Position numbers and translations under genes: made by a program. Shown here piece after piece: positions 28,920-39,563 of a DNA stretch of 64,000 bases; position 1 is the stretch's first letter; each line of letters opens with the position of its first letter. The notes below the pieces were generated by a model, which was not told where the DNA came from, searched no databases, and saw only the letters and a program-made list of their open reading frames with translations. This DNA is from Ketobacter alkanivorans (GTDB lineage: Bacteria; Pseudomonadota; Gammaproteobacteria; Pseudomonadales; Ketobacteraceae): assembly GCF_002863865.1 (NCBI RefSeq), contig NZ_CP022684.1, forward strand, positions 4,035,990 through 4,099,989, in the 5' to 3' direction.

Positions 28920-30031
28920 TGCTGCTCTTGTTGGCTGAATATTTACAGCAGTATGCGTCCGTTTTTAACGTTTTTCAGTATCTGACGTTTCGTGGGATTC
29001 TTGGCGTTTTAACAGCTCTTTCCATTGCATTTATTGTTGGGCCGAGGATGATTGAGCGGCTGAGCTATCATCAGATCGGTCAATCTGTTCGCAGTGATGG
29101 GCCTCAGAGCCACCTCAGCAAGGCAGGCACACCTACGATGGGTGGGGCTTTGATTCTAGTTGCTATTTTTGTCAGTACTTTGCTGTGGTCAGATCTCAAC
29201 AATCGTTATGTGTGGGTTGTATTGGGAGTGACCTTGGTGTTTGGCGCAGTAGGTTGGGTGGATGATTATCGCAAAGTAGTGCAGCGAAACTCTAAAGGGT
29301 TGCCAGCCAGGTGGAAATACTTCTGGCAGTCTGTTGGAGGATTGGGTGCGGCACTTTTTTTATATTTTACGGTGCCAGAGTGCGTTGAATCAGACGCTAT
29401 GAATTGTAGTGTTATGGAAACCAAGCTACTGGTTCCATTCTTTAAGAATGTTGCACTGGATATGGGCTGGTTCTATATCGTGCTTACTTATTTTGTCATT
29501 GTTGGTACTTCCAATGCAGTCAATCTCACAGACGGCTTGGATGGGTTGGCAATTATGCCCACAGTGTTGGTAGGTGGTGCCTTGGGTGTGTTTGCCTATG
29601 TAAGTGGGCATTCGGGCTTCTCTGGATATCTGGGATTTCCCTATATAAAGGGTGCTGGTGAAATGATCGTGGTATGCGGGTCATTGGTCGGCGCGGGTTT
29701 GGGGTTCTTGTGGTTTAACACCTATCCGGCACAGGTATTTATGGGTGATGTTGGAGCATTGGCGTTGGGCGCTATTTTGGGAGTGATTGCTGTCATTACC
29801 CGACAAGAGATCGTACTGTTTATCATGGGCGGTGTGTTCGTGATGGAAACAGTGTCAGTGATTCTTCAAGTGGCGTCATACAAGCTGACGGGGCGACGTA
29901 TATTCAGAATGGCACCTATTCACCATCATTTTGAATTAAAAGGTTGGGCAGAACCAAAAGTCATTGTCCGATTTTGGATTATTACAGTCATTTTGGTGTT
30001 GATCGGACTATCGACACTGAAGTTGCGATAG
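28919..30031 (+). CDS. mraY: Phospho-MurNAc-pentapeptide-transferase
   Basis: A 370-residue integral membrane enzyme with about ten membrane helices that forms lipid I from UDP-MurNAc-pentapeptide and undecaprenyl phosphate. Active-site aspartates are in VDDYRKV and [21 protein letters not shown] and the [13 protein letters not shown] histidine motif are also present. It is about ten residues longer than the E. coli enzyme owing to an extra loop with two cysteines ([11 protein letters not shown]) between helices, on the face expected to be periplasmic. Confidence 0.97.
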   Translation: MLLLLAEYLQQYASVFNVFQYLTFRGILGVLTALSIAFIVGPRMIERLSYHQIGQSVRSDGPQSHLSKAGTPTMGGALILVAIFVSTLLWSDLNNRYVWVVLGVTLVFGAVGWVDDYRKVVQRNSKGLPARWKYFWQSVGGLGAALFLYFTVPECVESDAMNCSVMETKLLVPFFKNVALDMGWFYIVLTYFVIVGTSNAVNLTDGLDGLAIMPTVLVGGALGVFAYVSGHSGFSGYLGFPYIKGAGEMIVVCGSLVGAGLGFLWFNTYPAQVFMGDVGALALGAILGVIAVITRQEIVLFIMGGVFVMETVSVILQVASYKLTGRRIFRMAPIHHHFELKGWAEPKVIVRFWIITVILVLIGLSTLKLR

Positions 30032-30057
30032 CGCAATAGAAGATAAGGAAGAGCAGC

Positions 30058-31404
30058 GTGGCGAAATTGAAAGCAAAGCATGTAGTGATTGGCCTGGGCA
30101 AGTCCGGGCTTTCCTGCGTGCGTTTTCTAAAGCGTCTGGGCTGCGACGTCGTTGTAATAGATACGCGCACACAGCCTCCAGGTAAAGACCAGCTGAAGTG
30201 CGAGTTTTCAGATGTGGAGTTATACACCGGAGAACTTGATCAGTTTGATCTGACCAAGGCGCAGGAGCTAGTAATCAGTCCGGGCATATCCATTAGGACA
30301 CCTGCCATAGCTAAAGCAATTGCCGCTGGTGTCCCATATTCTGGTGATGTGGAGTTGTTTGCTAAGTCGGTGGATGCGCCTGTTATTGCGATTACCGGCT
30401 CCAACGGAAAAAGCACAGTAGTGACGATGGTTGGCAAGGCGCTGGAAGCTCTTGGTTACAGCGTCTGTGTTGCTGGCAATATCGGTGTGCCTGTTCTGGA
30501 TGTCCTGACTGAAGTTGAGAACGTTGATGTCTGGGTGTTGGAGTTGTCGAGTTTCCAGCTGGAGACTACTCATAGTTTGCGTTCGAAAATTGCGGTCAAT
30601 CTGAATGTCACTGAAGACCATATGGATCGTTACGATTCGTTGGACGATTATGCGATGGCCAAACAGCGAATATATGAGGGTTGTGAGGCTGCGGTCTATT
30701 GGTTGAAGGATCATCGATCCAAACCAATTCAAGGTGTGCGTACTTTGCTGCCATTTGGTGGCGATACGAAAGCCCACGGGCGATTTTATGTGAGCGAAGA
30801 TGACAGCGCAGTGATGGATGGGCAGCGTCGGGTGGTTGGCGTTGACGAGTTGCATATCAAGGGCGCGCATAACCTTCTGAATGTGGCAGCATGTCTGACC
30901 ATTGTGGCCGAGTTTTCTAAGCAGGATTATCGCAATGCTCTGGTGGCGATCAGGGCTTTTCCTGGATTGCCTCACCGTTGTCAGTGGGTAGGCAGTGTGA
31001 GTGGGGCGAGCTGGTTTAATGACTCGAAGGGAACCAATGTTGGCTCTACTGTGGCGGCTATCAAAGGGCTGAGCGATGGCGCGAAAGGTCGCTTAATGTT
31101 GATTGCTGGTGGTGATGCTAAGGGCGCTGATTTTACTGAGTTGAAAAGCGCGTTAGAGGGGCGTGTTACCAAAGCAGTGTTGTTTGGGCGTGATGCAAAA
31201 ATACTCGCTGATGCTTTGCAAGGTGTTGCTGCTCTGAGCATTGTGGAAACAATGCAGCAGGCTGTGGAGATGCTGAAGGGCGAAGTTAAAGACGGTGATG
31301 TTGTGTTGTTTTCACCCGCATGCGCTTCATTTGATCAGTTTAAGAATTACGAAGATCGTGGTCGTCAGTTTGTCGCTGCAGTGTGCGCTGAGGAGGGAGC
31401 ATGA
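30058..31404 (+). CDS. murD: UDP-N-acetylmuramoylalanine--D-glutamate ligase
   Basis: 448 residues. N-terminal Rossmann-like domain VVIGLGKSGLSCVRFL, ATP loop ITGSNGKSTVV (about 113-123), LELSSFQLE, and the C-terminal FSPACASFDQFKNYEDRG signature, all diagnostic of MurD. Adds D-Glu to UDP-MurNAc-L-Ala. The start is GTG, 26 bases after mraY, with AAGGAAG upstream. The stop overlaps the ftsW start (ATGA). Confidence 0.97.
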   Translation: MAKLKAKHVVIGLGKSGLSCVRFLKRLGCDVVVIDTRTQPPGKDQLKCEFSDVELYTGELDQFDLTKAQELVISPGISIRTPAIAKAIAAGVPYSGDVELFAKSVDAPVIAITGSNGKSTVVTMVGKALEALGYSVCVAGNIGVPVLDVLTEVENVDVWVLELSSFQLETTHSLRSKIAVNLNVTEDHMDRYDSLDDYAMAKQRIYEGCEAAVYWLKDHRSKPIQGVRTLLPFGGDTKAHGRFYVSEDDSAVMDGQRRVVGVDELHIKGAHNLLNVAACLTIVAEFSKQDYRNALVAIRAFPGLPHRCQWVGSVSGASWFNDSKGTNVGSTVAAIKGLSDGAKGRLMLIAGGDAKGADFTELKSALEGRVTKAVLFGRDAKILADALQGVAALSIVETMQQAVEMLKGEVKDGDVVLFSPACASFDQFKNYEDRGRQFVAAVCAEEGA

Positions 31405-32648
31405 TCCTGTCTGATTCGCTAGCAACGCAATCGAATATATTGTCACCTCGGCAATGGCTGATGTTGCTTGCTTCGATGCTGATGTGTATTGGTTTAGTGC
31501 TTGTGGCTTCAGCCTCTATGGATATGGCATCTCTTAATTACGGTTCGCCTTTCTTTTTTGTGCAGCGTCACGGAGTCTATTTGGCTGCGGGTATCGTGGT
31601 AGGTTGTTTGGTTTACCAGATTCCATTAGCGGTATGGGAGCGTAGCAGTGGAGCGCTTTTGATAGTGGCGTATTTGCTGCTTGCCTTGGTGTTGTTGCCG
31701 GGTATTGGCCGCACTGTAAATGGTAGTACTCGCTGGATTCAAATGGGTCCGGTGAATATTCAGGTTTCCGAAATTGTTAAAGTGTGTGCATTGATGTATG
31801 TGTCAGGATACTTGGTGCGTCGTGTTGAGGAGGTTCGCAGTACCTTGTGGGGCTTTTTGAAACCGGTCATGGTGCTGTCGGTCATGGTTCTATTGTTATT
31901 AAAACAGCCAGACTTCGGTGCGGTTGTGGTGATAATGACATCTGTGTTTGCGATGCTTTTTCTAGCCGGGGTGAAAGTTTCTCACTTTTCGCTGGTTGTT
32001 TTTGGCAGCGTCGGTGCGGCGTACGCGTTAGTTGCATCTTCGGAATACAGAATGAAACGAGTAATTGGTTATATCGACCCTTGGGCGGATCAGTACTCGT
32101 CAGGATACCAGCTGGTTCAGAGTTTGATTGCATTTGGTCGGGGTGAGTGGACTGGTGTCGGGCTCGGCAATTCAATACAGAAACTTTTCTATCTGCCTGA
32201 GGCTCATACCGATTTTGTGTTCGCCGTAATGGCAGAAGAGTTTGGCCTGCTTGGCAATCTGTTGGTGATAGGCCTGTTCCTGGTGTTGGTTGTAGTTGCT
32301 TTAAGAATTGGGCGCGAGGCTGAGAAGTTAGGCAAGCTTTTTAATGCTTACTTGGTTTATGGGCTGGCCACTCTGATTGGGCTGCAAGCTATGGTGAATG
32401 TCGGTGTTGCCAGCGGGCTACTGCCTACAAAGGGCCTTACCTTACCCTTTATCAGTTATGGTGGCAGCAGCTTGATTGTGATGTGTGTTGTATTAGCGCT
32501 CATCATGCGGTCGGATCGGGAAAATCAGATGGGTGATTCGGAAAGCACCCGCTCAGGAAAAGACGATACACGCAGCAGTAAAAATAGCGTAGGTAAGAGG
32601 CCAGCCAAGAGAAGTGGCTCCAATGTGAAAAAGGAGCCGGTTCTATGA
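31401..32648 (+). CDS. ftsW: Septal peptidoglycan glycosyltransferase FtsW (SEDS family)
   Basis: A 415-residue SEDS protein with about ten membrane helices; typical segments are GSTRWIQMGPVNIQVSE, the catalytic-loop region KRVIGYIDPWADQYSSGYQLVQSLIAFGRGEW (seen in parts: GYIDPWAD, SGYQLVQSLIA), LPEAHTDFVFAVMAEEFG and PFISYGGSS. It polymerises septal glycan with FtsI. The last 40 or so residues are a charged Ser/Lys/Arg cytoplasmic tail. Overlaps murD and murG by four bases. Confidence 0.97.
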   Translation: MILSDSLATQSNILSPRQWLMLLASMLMCIGLVLVASASMDMASLNYGSPFFFVQRHGVYLAAGIVVGCLVYQIPLAVWERSSGALLIVAYLLLALVLLPGIGRTVNGSTRWIQMGPVNIQVSEIVKVCALMYVSGYLVRRVEEVRSTLWGFLKPVMVLSVMVLLLLKQPDFGAVVVIMTSVFAMLFLAGVKVSHFSLVVFGSVGAAYALVASSEYRMKRVIGYIDPWADQYSSGYQLVQSLIAFGRGEWTGVGLGNSIQKLFYLPEAHTDFVFAVMAEEFGLLGNLLVIGLFLVLVVVALRIGREAEKLGKLFNAYLVYGLATLIGLQAMVNVGVASGLLPTKGLTLPFISYGGSSLIVMCVVLALIMRSDRENQMGDSESTRSGKDDTRSSKNSVGKRPAKRSGSNVKKEPVL

Positions 32649-33742
32649 ATGCTAACAGAAAGGTTGGCCGGGTATTGGTGACAGCGGGGGGAACCGGTGG
32701 GCATGTTTTTCCTGCATTGGCTGCCGCAAAGCTGTTCCAGCGTCAGGGTGTAGAGGTGCGATGGATCGGCACAAGGCAAGGCATTGAGGCAGATGTTGTG
32801 CCCAAGAACGATATTAAGATCGAATACCTGGATGTGGCTGGCGTGCGTGGTCAAGGGGTTCTGCGCCTGCTGTGGGCACCGCTTAAAATCGTCAAAGCTG
32901 TGGTCGAGGTTATGTGGATTGTACGCGGCTTTAAACCTGATCTGGTGCTAGGGATGGGTGGTTTTGTTACCGGGCCTACCGGCGTAGGCGTTTGGTTGAG
33001 TGGGCGCCCTGTTTTCATTCATGAGCAAAATGCTGTGGCGGGGTTTACCAACAAAGTTCTGGCAAGAATTGCTACACGAGTGTTCCAGGCTTTTCCTGGC
33101 GCTTTTCCTGCGAGCCCCAAAGTGGAGCTTACAGGTAACCCAGTGCGGGCAGAAATAGTAGGTATGGGTGAGCCAGTTGCCCGTTATGAACAGCATCAAG
33201 GGGCCATTCGGGTTTTGATTCTAGGTGGTAGTCAAGGTGCGGTTGCGCTGAATAAATTGGTGCCAAGTGCATTGGCAGCGATTAAAGCTGAGCTTGAGTT
33301 TGTGGTGCGGCATCAGTGTGGTGCAAAGAATATGGAGGCAGCGACCGCCTGTTATCGTGACGCTGGCGTTGATGCAGACGTTGTACCGTTTATTGAGGAT
33401 ATGGCAGATGCGTACAGTTGGGCTGATATTGTGATTTGTCGTTCGGGAGCGCTGACGGTTAGCGAGCTGGCAGCTGCGGGTGTTGCGTCGGTGTTGATTC
33501 CCTATCCATTTGCTGTCGATGATCATCAAACACGCAACGGTGAGTATTTAAGCTTTGCTGGTGCAGCGCGTTTGGTGCAGCAAGAAACACTAAGTGAAAC
33601 GAAATTGGCGGATCTGTTGAAAGAGTTGTTGAGTGATCGAAACGTATTGCAGGATATGGCAAGGAAGGCACGTGCCTTAGCCATGACTGGTGCCACTGAG
33701 AAGCTGGTTCAGCGATGTATGGAGGTGGCCTGTGATCAGTAA
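32645..33742 (+). CDS. murG: UDP-GlcNAc:lipid I N-acetylglucosaminyltransferase
   Basis: A 365-residue GT-B glycosyltransferase (GT28) that makes lipid II at the inner face of the membrane. G-loops are [12 protein letters not shown] near the N terminus and [12 protein letters not shown] at the second domain; the donor-binding segment [25 protein letters not shown] is intact (seen as [14 protein letters not shown]). [12 protein letters not shown] is the conserved acceptor region. Overlaps ftsW at its start and murC at its end. Confidence 0.97.
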   Translation: MNANRKVGRVLVTAGGTGGHVFPALAAAKLFQRQGVEVRWIGTRQGIEADVVPKNDIKIEYLDVAGVRGQGVLRLLWAPLKIVKAVVEVMWIVRGFKPDLVLGMGGFVTGPTGVGVWLSGRPVFIHEQNAVAGFTNKVLARIATRVFQAFPGAFPASPKVELTGNPVRAEIVGMGEPVARYEQHQGAIRVLILGGSQGAVALNKLVPSALAAIKAELEFVVRHQCGAKNMEAATACYRDAGVDADVVPFIEDMADAYSWADIVICRSGALTVSELAAAGVASVLIPYPFAVDDHQTRNGEYLSFAGAARLVQQETLSETKLADLLKELLSDRNVLQDMARKARALAMTGATEKLVQRCMEVACDQ

Positions 33743-35171
33743 GAAATCCATATCCCGCATGATTGAGATACCTGAGATGCGTCGTATTCGTACGATCCAT
33801 TTCGTCGGCATTGGTGGCGCGGGGATGTGCGGTATTGCTGAAGTGCTGTTAAATCAAGGCTACCAGATCACGGGAAGTGACATTCGTGCCAGTGATACCA
33901 CTGAGCGTTTGGAGCAACTGGGAGCCAAGGTGTTTATTGGCCATCATCAAAATAACATTACTCAGGCCAGCGTGGTGGTGGTTTCTTCCGCAGTGAAGGA
34001 AGATAACCCCGAGCTGGTGGCAGCGCATGAGCTGCGAATTCCAGTGGTCCCCCGTGCTGAAATGCTGGGCGAATTGATGCGTTACCGACATGGCATTGCG
34101 GTAGCGGGTACTCATGGTAAAACCACCACCACCAGCCTGATTGCCTCCATCATGGCAGAGGGTGAATTGGATCCGACTTTTGTGATTGGTGGGTTGCTCA
34201 ACAGTGCGGGTACCAACGCTCGGCTAGGTGATAGCCGCTACTTTGTAGCGGAAGCAGATGAGAGTGATGCATCATTCCTGCACCTGCAGCCGATGATATC
34301 TGTCGTGACCAATATCGAAGCGGATCACATGGCCACCTACGGAGGTGATTTCAATCGCTTAAAGGATACTTTTATCCAGTTTCTACACAATTTGCCTTTC
34401 TATGGTCTGGCTGTGATGTGTATTGATGACTCCGTGATTACCAGCTTGCTGCCGCAGGTAGCGCGTCCAGTGGTGACTTACGGCGTCAGTGCTGAAGCCG
34501 ATGTGCGTGCAGAAAATATCGTAATGGAAGGCACTCGCTCCAATTTTGATGTTGTGCGCAAGGATCATTCCGGAGTGTTGAATGTTTCGTTGAATATTCC
34601 TGGTCATCACAACGTTCTTAATGCGCTTGCCGCCATTGCGGTTGCCACCGATGAAGGTATTTCCGATAAAGCCATCGTTAATGCGCTGGCAAAATTCCAA
34701 GGTGTCGGTCGTCGTTTCCAGCTTTGCGACAATATCCCTTGTGGCGATGGTTTTGTAACCCTGGTTGATGATTACGGTCATCACCCAACAGAGGTTGCCG
34801 CCACATTGAACGCAGCGCGGGGAGCCTGGCCTGACAGACGAATTGTCATGATGTATCAGCCGCATCGTTACAGTCGTACTCGCGATCTGTACGAGGATTT
34901 TGTCAGTGTATTGTCGCAGGTCGATCTGTTGCTGCTGATGGAAGTGTATTCCGCAGGTGAAGATCCTATGCCTGGTGCCGATGGCCGCAGTTTGAGTCGA
35001 AGCATTCGCCAGCGTGGTGCGGTTGATCCCATTTTTGTAGAGGATGTACAACACATTCCTCAGATTCTAAAAGACGTGTTGCTGCCAGGGGATGTGTTGA
35101 TTACCCAAGGGGCAGGAAACGTAGGTGCTATTTCAACCAAACTGGCCGCCAGCCAGTTGAAAGAGGTGTAG
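33732..35171 (+). CDS. murC: UDP-N-acetylmuramate--L-alanine ligase
   Basis: 479 residues with [17 protein letters not shown] at the N terminus, the ATP loop [24 protein letters not shown] and the C-terminal [14 protein letters not shown]. Adds L-Ala to UDP-MurNAc. The start is taken as GTG at 33732, since GGAGG lies 7 bases upstream and this gives the same N-terminal length as E. coli MurC; an ATG at 33759 is the alternative. It overlaps the murG 3' end by 11 bases. Confidence 0.96.
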   Translation: MISKKSISRMIEIPEMRRIRTIHFVGIGGAGMCGIAEVLLNQGYQITGSDIRASDTTERLEQLGAKVFIGHHQNNITQASVVVVSSAVKEDNPELVAAHELRIPVVPRAEMLGELMRYRHGIAVAGTHGKTTTTSLIASIMAEGELDPTFVIGGLLNSAGTNARLGDSRYFVAEADESDASFLHLQPMISVVTNIEADHMATYGGDFNRLKDTFIQFLHNLPFYGLAVMCIDDSVITSLLPQVARPVVTYGVSAEADVRAENIVMEGTRSNFDVVRKDHSGVLNVSLNIPGHHNVLNALAAIAVATDEGISDKAIVNALAKFQGVGRRFQLCDNIPCGDGFVTLVDDYGHHPTEVAATLNAARGAWPDRRIVMMYQPHRYSRTRDLYEDFVSVLSQVDLLLLMEVYSAGEDPMPGADGRSLSRSIRQRGAVDPIFVEDVQHIPQILKDVLLPGDVLITQGAGNVGAISTKLAASQLKEV

Positions 35172-35179
35172 TTCTAGCT

Positions 35180-36106
35180 ATGAGCGCATTGGCAACTTTA
35201 GGAAAAATTGGTGTGTTGTACGGCGGAGAGTCCGCCGAGCGGGCCATATCGTTGCGCAGTGGGCACGCAGTTCTTGCAGCGTTACAAAAGCTGAATGCCA
35301 ATGTGGTGGGAATTGATGTGCGCTTCAACGAAGAGTTGTTTAGCCAACTGGCAAATATCGACACAGCCTTTATCGCATTACATGGTCGCGGCGGAGAAGA
35401 TGGTGTTATTCAGGGGGTGTTGGAAATACTCAGTATTCCTTACACCGGAAGCGGAGTGGCTGCGTCTGCCATTGGCATGGATAAACTGCGAACCAAGTTG
35501 ATTTGGGCAGGGCTGGGTTTGCCTACGCCCGAGTTCAGATCGGTTACGAGAAACGATGATCTGGCTGGAGTTTTGGATAGTATGGGTGGAGCCATCATGG
35601 TGAAGCCCCCGCACGAAGGTTCCAGCATTGGCATGTCTCGGGCGACTACCGAGGCCGAGTTAGTGGCTGCGGTGGATAAAGCTCTGGAGCATGATGATGT
35701 GATCTTGCTGGAGCGATGGGTTGAGGGCGCAGAATACACCTGTGCCATATTGGCGAATCAGGCATTACCGGTGATACGGTTGAAAACGCCGAATCAGTTT
35801 TATGATTTTGAGGCCAAATACCAGTCCAATACCACTGAATATTTAATTCCATCCGGGCTTAGTGATGAGGATGAGGCCCGATTGCAGCAATTAAGCCTGC
35901 AGGCATTTAACGCAGTTGGTTGCAAGGGGTGGGGGCGAGTAGATGCCATGATGGATCAAAATGGAAGTTTCTGGTTGCTTGAAGTTAATACGGTGCCAGG
36001 AATGACTGACCACAGTTTGGTACCAATGGCGGCCAAGGCCAAAGGATTGAGCTTTGAAGCGTTGGTTGAAACGATTGCATTGGCAGCCAAAGGTATCGCG
36101 TCGTGA
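35180..36106 (+). CDS. ddlB: D-alanine--D-alanine ligase
   Basis: A 308-residue ATP-grasp enzyme of the DdlB type. GVLYGGESAERAISLRSG, the HGRGGEDGVIQGVLE loop, MVKPPHEGSSIGM, and the C-terminal metal-binding LEVNTVPGMTDHSLVPMAAK are all present. It makes the D-Ala-D-Ala dipeptide used by MurF. The residue pattern is that of a dipeptide rather than a depsipeptide ligase. The stop is shared with the ftsQ GTG start (GTGA). Confidence 0.97.
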   Translation: MSALATLGKIGVLYGGESAERAISLRSGHAVLAALQKLNANVVGIDVRFNEELFSQLANIDTAFIALHGRGGEDGVIQGVLEILSIPYTGSGVAASAIGMDKLRTKLIWAGLGLPTPEFRSVTRNDDLAGVLDSMGGAIMVKPPHEGSSIGMSRATTEAELVAAVDKALEHDDVILLERWVEGAEYTCAILANQALPVIRLKTPNQFYDFEAKYQSNTTEYLIPSGLSDEDEARLQQLSLQAFNAVGCKGWGRVDAMMDQNGSFWLLEVNTVPGMTDHSLVPMAAKAKGLSFEALVETIALAAKGIAS

Positions 36107-36891
36107 CAAAAGACATGCCTAAAGCCAAGAAACAAACCAGTACACGTAAACGGTCTGATTCCAAGTCCGATGGTGAAGTGGTTCGATTGGTTTCATGGGT
36201 GCTTGGGCTTGTTTTTCTTTGCGGTAGCATTCTTGCCGGTCGAAACGCGTTGCATGGTTGGTTTGCACAATACCCGATTCAGAAAATCAGCGTATTGGGA
36301 GAGCTGAAAAATGTCGATCAATCGGTTTTAGAGCAAGCTTTGTCACCGTACATTGCAGATGATTTTTTCACGGTTGATCTGGAAAAGTTAAAAGAAACGG
36401 CAGAGTCTTTAACCTGGATAGACTATGCAGATGCAAGAAAAGAATGGCCCAATACGGTGATTGTTTATCTTCAGGAACGCATTCCAGTGGCGAACTGGGG
36501 AAAAAGTGAATTTTTAAGTGTAAAAGGTGAAATATTTTCTGCAGAACACGTGCAGCCTGATGTAAATTTGCCTACTTTTATAGGCAAGCCTGATCAAGCT
36601 ACGGTTATCGCAGAACGTTACAGCAAAATGCAGAGTATTTTGCGTGAGATTGGTCTTTCAGTAAGTGCTCTTGAATTGGAAGATCGAATTTCCTGGAAAG
36701 CGCAACTCGACAACGGACTGACCTTGGTCGTGGATGAAAAAGATAGTGTGGAGAAGCTCAAGCGGTTTACCAAACTATATGGATTGTTCACCGAACAACA
36801 AAAACTGAAATTGTTTAGAGTCGACTTGCGATACGAAAACGGACTGGCAATCAAGTGGAAGAAAGACGATGGTGACACAGACGCTGCGTAA
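36103..36891 (+). CDS. ftsQ: Cell division protein FtsQ
   Basis: 262 residues: a basic cytoplasmic start (KAKKQTSTRKR), one membrane segment about 28-46, a POTRA domain (about 58-126, opening with YPIQKISVLGELKNVDQSVL, seen in parts: PIQKISVLGEL), then the beta domain. FtsQ links early and late divisome proteins with FtsL and FtsB. The start is GTG overlapping the ddlB stop; an ATG four codons later is the alternative. The 3' end of this gene is more A+T-rich than its neighbours. Confidence 0.94.
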   Translation: MTKDMPKAKKQTSTRKRSDSKSDGEVVRLVSWVLGLVFLCGSILAGRNALHGWFAQYPIQKISVLGELKNVDQSVLEQALSPYIADDFFTVDLEKLKETAESLTWIDYADARKEWPNTVIVYLQERIPVANWGKSEFLSVKGEIFSAEHVQPDVNLPTFIGKPDQATVIAERYSKMQSILREIGLSVSALELEDRISWKAQLDNGLTLVVDEKDSVEKLKRFTKLYGLFTEQQKLKLFRVDLRYENGLAIKWKKDDGDTDAA

Positions 36892-38185
36892 CATGTTTGG
36901 CCTGGGGGAATCCCATCCCGTTAGTACACAGGAAAAGTCCAGTGGGGTAGTGAGAAATATGGGTAGCCGTATGATTGTAGGGCTCGATATTGGTACCACA
37001 AAAGTGGTCGCCATTGTCGGTCAGCTTAAAGGAGATGGTCATATAGACGTGGTGGGAATAGGGTCCTGTCCGTCTCGTGGCCTGAAGAAGGGCGTAGTAG
37101 TGGATATTGAATCCACCGTCCAGTCCATTCAGCGTGCAGTTGAAGAGGCAGAGCTGATGGCTGGTTGTCAGATTCACTCGGTCTATGTCGGTATTGCAGG
37201 CAGCCACATTCGCAGCTTGAACAGTCATGGTATTGTTGCCATTCGCGATCGCGAAGTGACCAGGGCCGATCTGGAGCGTGTTATTGACGCCGCCCAAGCG
37301 GTGCCTATCCCGGCTGACCAAAAGGTTCTGCATATATTGCCCCAGGAATACATTATTGATTCTCAGGAAGGCATCAAAGAACCCATGGGCATGTCTGGCG
37401 TTCGCCTGGAATCGAAGGTGCACCTGGTTACCTGTGCCGTTAATGCTGCCCAGAACATTGAACGTTGCGTGCGTCGGTGCGGATTGGAAGTGGAAGACAT
37501 CATTCTTGAGCAGCTAGCATCCGCTTACGCCGTTTTAACCGATGATGAGAAGGAATTAGGTGTTTGTATGGTGGATATTGGTGGCGGCACCACTGACATT
37601 GCCGTATTCACCGAAGGTTCCATTCGACATACCGCGGTGATTCCTATTGCCGGTGATCAGGTAACCAATGATATTGCGATGGCGTTGCGAACACCCACTG
37701 AGCATGCCAACGACATCAAAATTAAATACGCCTGCTGCTTGACTCAGCTGGCAGGGCCCGATGAAACCATAAAAGTAGCCAGTGTGGGGGATCGCCCGCC
37801 CCGCGAGTTGTCGCGTCAGGCGCTGGCTGAGGTGGTGGAGCCTCGTTACGACGAGTTGTTTTCGCTGGTTCAGGCTGAGCTGCGTCGTTCCGGTTATGAG
37901 GATCTGATTGCCGCAGGCATCGTGCTCACTGGTGGCTCTTCCAAAATGGAAGGTGCGGTAGAGCTGGCGGAAGAAATATTTCATATGCCGGTGCGCTTGG
38001 CGTCACCTCAGGCGGTTACCGGTTTGGTGGAGATGGTAAGGAATCCGATGTACTCAACGGGCGTAGGCCTGTTGAAGTATGGACAGAAACAAGTGGCCAG
38101 TGGTGCAACGCAGCCTAAAGTTGCGGTAGTGGATCAACCGGGCCTCATGGATAAGATGAAAACCTGGATAAAAGGCAACTTCTAA
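36869..38185 (+). CDS. ftsA: Cell division protein FtsA
   Basis: An actin-fold ATPase that tethers FtsZ to the membrane. Seen are the phosphate-1 loop VGLDIGTTKVVAIVG, the 1C subdomain with VGIAGSHIRSLNSHGIVAIRDREV (parts), VDIGGGTTDIAVFTEG, LTGGSSKMEGAVELAEEIF, and the C-terminal amphipathic membrane helix MDKMKTWIKGNF. The long form given here (438 residues) overlaps ftsQ by 23 bases; the conserved part begins only at about residue 35, so the ATG at 36959 (408 residues, MGSRMIVGLD) is a real alternative that resembles the Pseudomonas length better. Confidence 0.95.
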   Translation: MVTQTLRNMFGLGESHPVSTQEKSSGVVRNMGSRMIVGLDIGTTKVVAIVGQLKGDGHIDVVGIGSCPSRGLKKGVVVDIESTVQSIQRAVEEAELMAGCQIHSVYVGIAGSHIRSLNSHGIVAIRDREVTRADLERVIDAAQAVPIPADQKVLHILPQEYIIDSQEGIKEPMGMSGVRLESKVHLVTCAVNAAQNIERCVRRCGLEVEDIILEQLASAYAVLTDDEKELGVCMVDIGGGTTDIAVFTEGSIRHTAVIPIAGDQVTNDIAMALRTPTEHANDIKIKYACCLTQLAGPDETIKVASVGDRPPRELSRQALAEVVEPRYDELFSLVQAELRRSGYEDLIAAGIVLTGGSSKMEGAVELAEEIFHMPVRLASPQAVTGLVEMVRNPMYSTGVGLLKYGQKQVASGATQPKVAVVDQPGLMDKMKTWIKGNF

Positions 38186-38268
38186 CAAGCGGTTGCAGCA
38201 AAAAAACAAACTGAAGATTTAAACATTCTCAACACGAGAAGCCATAGCTGAAAGGAAGGGAGATAAAT

Positions 38269-39438
38269 ATGTTCGAATTAGTTGATAACGTTCCTCAGAA
38301 CGCAGTCATCAAAGTCGTCGGTGTAGGTGGTGGCGGCGGAAACGCGGTCGAGCACATGCTATCCAATCAGGTTGATGGTGTGGAATTCATCTGCGCCAAC
38401 ACGGATGCGCAGGCGTTGAAAAACATGAATGCCAAAACCCTGCTGCAATTGGGTGGTGCGGTAACCAAGGGTCTTGGTGCTGGTGCTAACCCCAACGTGG
38501 GACGCGATGCCGCACTGGAAGACCGTGAGCGTATTCGTGAAGTGCTGGAAGGCTCCGACATGGTGTTCATCACCGCTGGCATGGGTGGTGGAACAGGAAC
38601 CGGTGGCGCGCCCATCGTTGCCGAGATTGCCAAGGAAATGGGTATTCTCACCGTAGCTGTGGTTACCAAGCCATTCCCATTTGAAGGTCGCAAGCGTATG
38701 CAGGTGGCTCAGGAAGGGATGAAAGAGCTGACGGAAAACGTCGACTCCTTGATTACCATTCCTAATGAAAAACTGTTGTCGGTACTGGGCCCAAAAACCA
38801 GCTTGCTGGATGCCTTCAAGGCCGCCAATGATGTATTGCTGGGAGCAGTGCAGGGTATTGCGGATCTTATCATCCGCCCCGGTATGATTAACGTCGATTT
38901 CGCCGACGTTCGCACGGTAATGTCAGAGATGGGTATGGCAATGATGGGAACCGGTTTCGCCTCTGGTGAGAATCGTGCCCGCGAGGCCGCAGAGAAAGCC
39001 ATTCGCAGTCCGTTGCTGGAAGATGTAAATCTGCAAGGTGCGCGCGGTATTCTGGTGAACATCACTGCGGGAGAGAGCTTGTCTCTGGGAGAGTTCTCAG
39101 AGGTGGGTGATACCGTGGAAGAATTTGCATCGGACAACGCCACTGTTGTTGTGGGTACCGTAATCGATCCCTCCATGGGCGATGATTTGAGAGTGACGGT
39201 GGTGGCCACCGGCTTGGGTGCGGTAGCGGAACAAGCCAGCCCTGTGCGTGCGGTTGAAAGCGTGACTAAACGGTCTCCCGTTGAGACTGTCTCAGACTAT
39301 AAGCAGTTTGATAAGCCTGCCGTGGATCGTGTACGTAGGGAGCCAGTAACCGAGGCGCGTCGACGTCCCATGATGGACACCGATGTAAATCGTGAATATT
39401 TGGATATTCCTACATTTTTGCGACGTCAGGCGGATTAA
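38269..39438 (+). CDS. ftsZ: Cell division GTPase FtsZ
   Basis: 389 residues. Tubulin signature [10 protein letters not shown], the N-terminal [16 protein letters not shown]7 loop [15 protein letters not shown], a variable linker (about 320-370), and the C-terminal peptide [15 protein letters not shown] that binds FtsA and ZipA. It polymerises into the Z-ring. AAGGAAGGGAG is a strong ribosome-binding site. An 83-base gap after ftsA contains a small TTCTC-N5-GAGAA inverted repeat, and an extra promoter for ftsZ may lie inside ftsA, as is common. Confidence 0.99.
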   Translation: MFELVDNVPQNAVIKVVGVGGGGGNAVEHMLSNQVDGVEFICANTDAQALKNMNAKTLLQLGGAVTKGLGAGANPNVGRDAALEDRERIREVLEGSDMVFITAGMGGGTGTGGAPIVAEIAKEMGILTVAVVTKPFPFEGRKRMQVAQEGMKELTENVDSLITIPNEKLLSVLGPKTSLLDAFKAANDVLLGAVQGIADLIIRPGMINVDFADVRTVMSEMGMAMMGTGFASGENRAREAAEKAIRSPLLEDVNLQGARGILVNITAGESLSLGEFSEVGDTVEEFASDNATVVVGTVIDPSMGDDLRVTVVATGLGAVAEQASPVRAVESVTKRSPVETVSDYKQFDKPAVDRVRREPVTEARRRPMMDTDVNREYLDIPTFLRRQAD

Positions 39439-39563
39439 ATAGGTCAAAAAGCGCACAGAATTGGTCGAAATATTTGGTGATATACACAGATACTGCTAAT
39501 ATTGCGGCAACTTACGGTTTTGTGCCTTTTAATCTCTTAACCCTTTGATTTGTGTGGAGCGAC

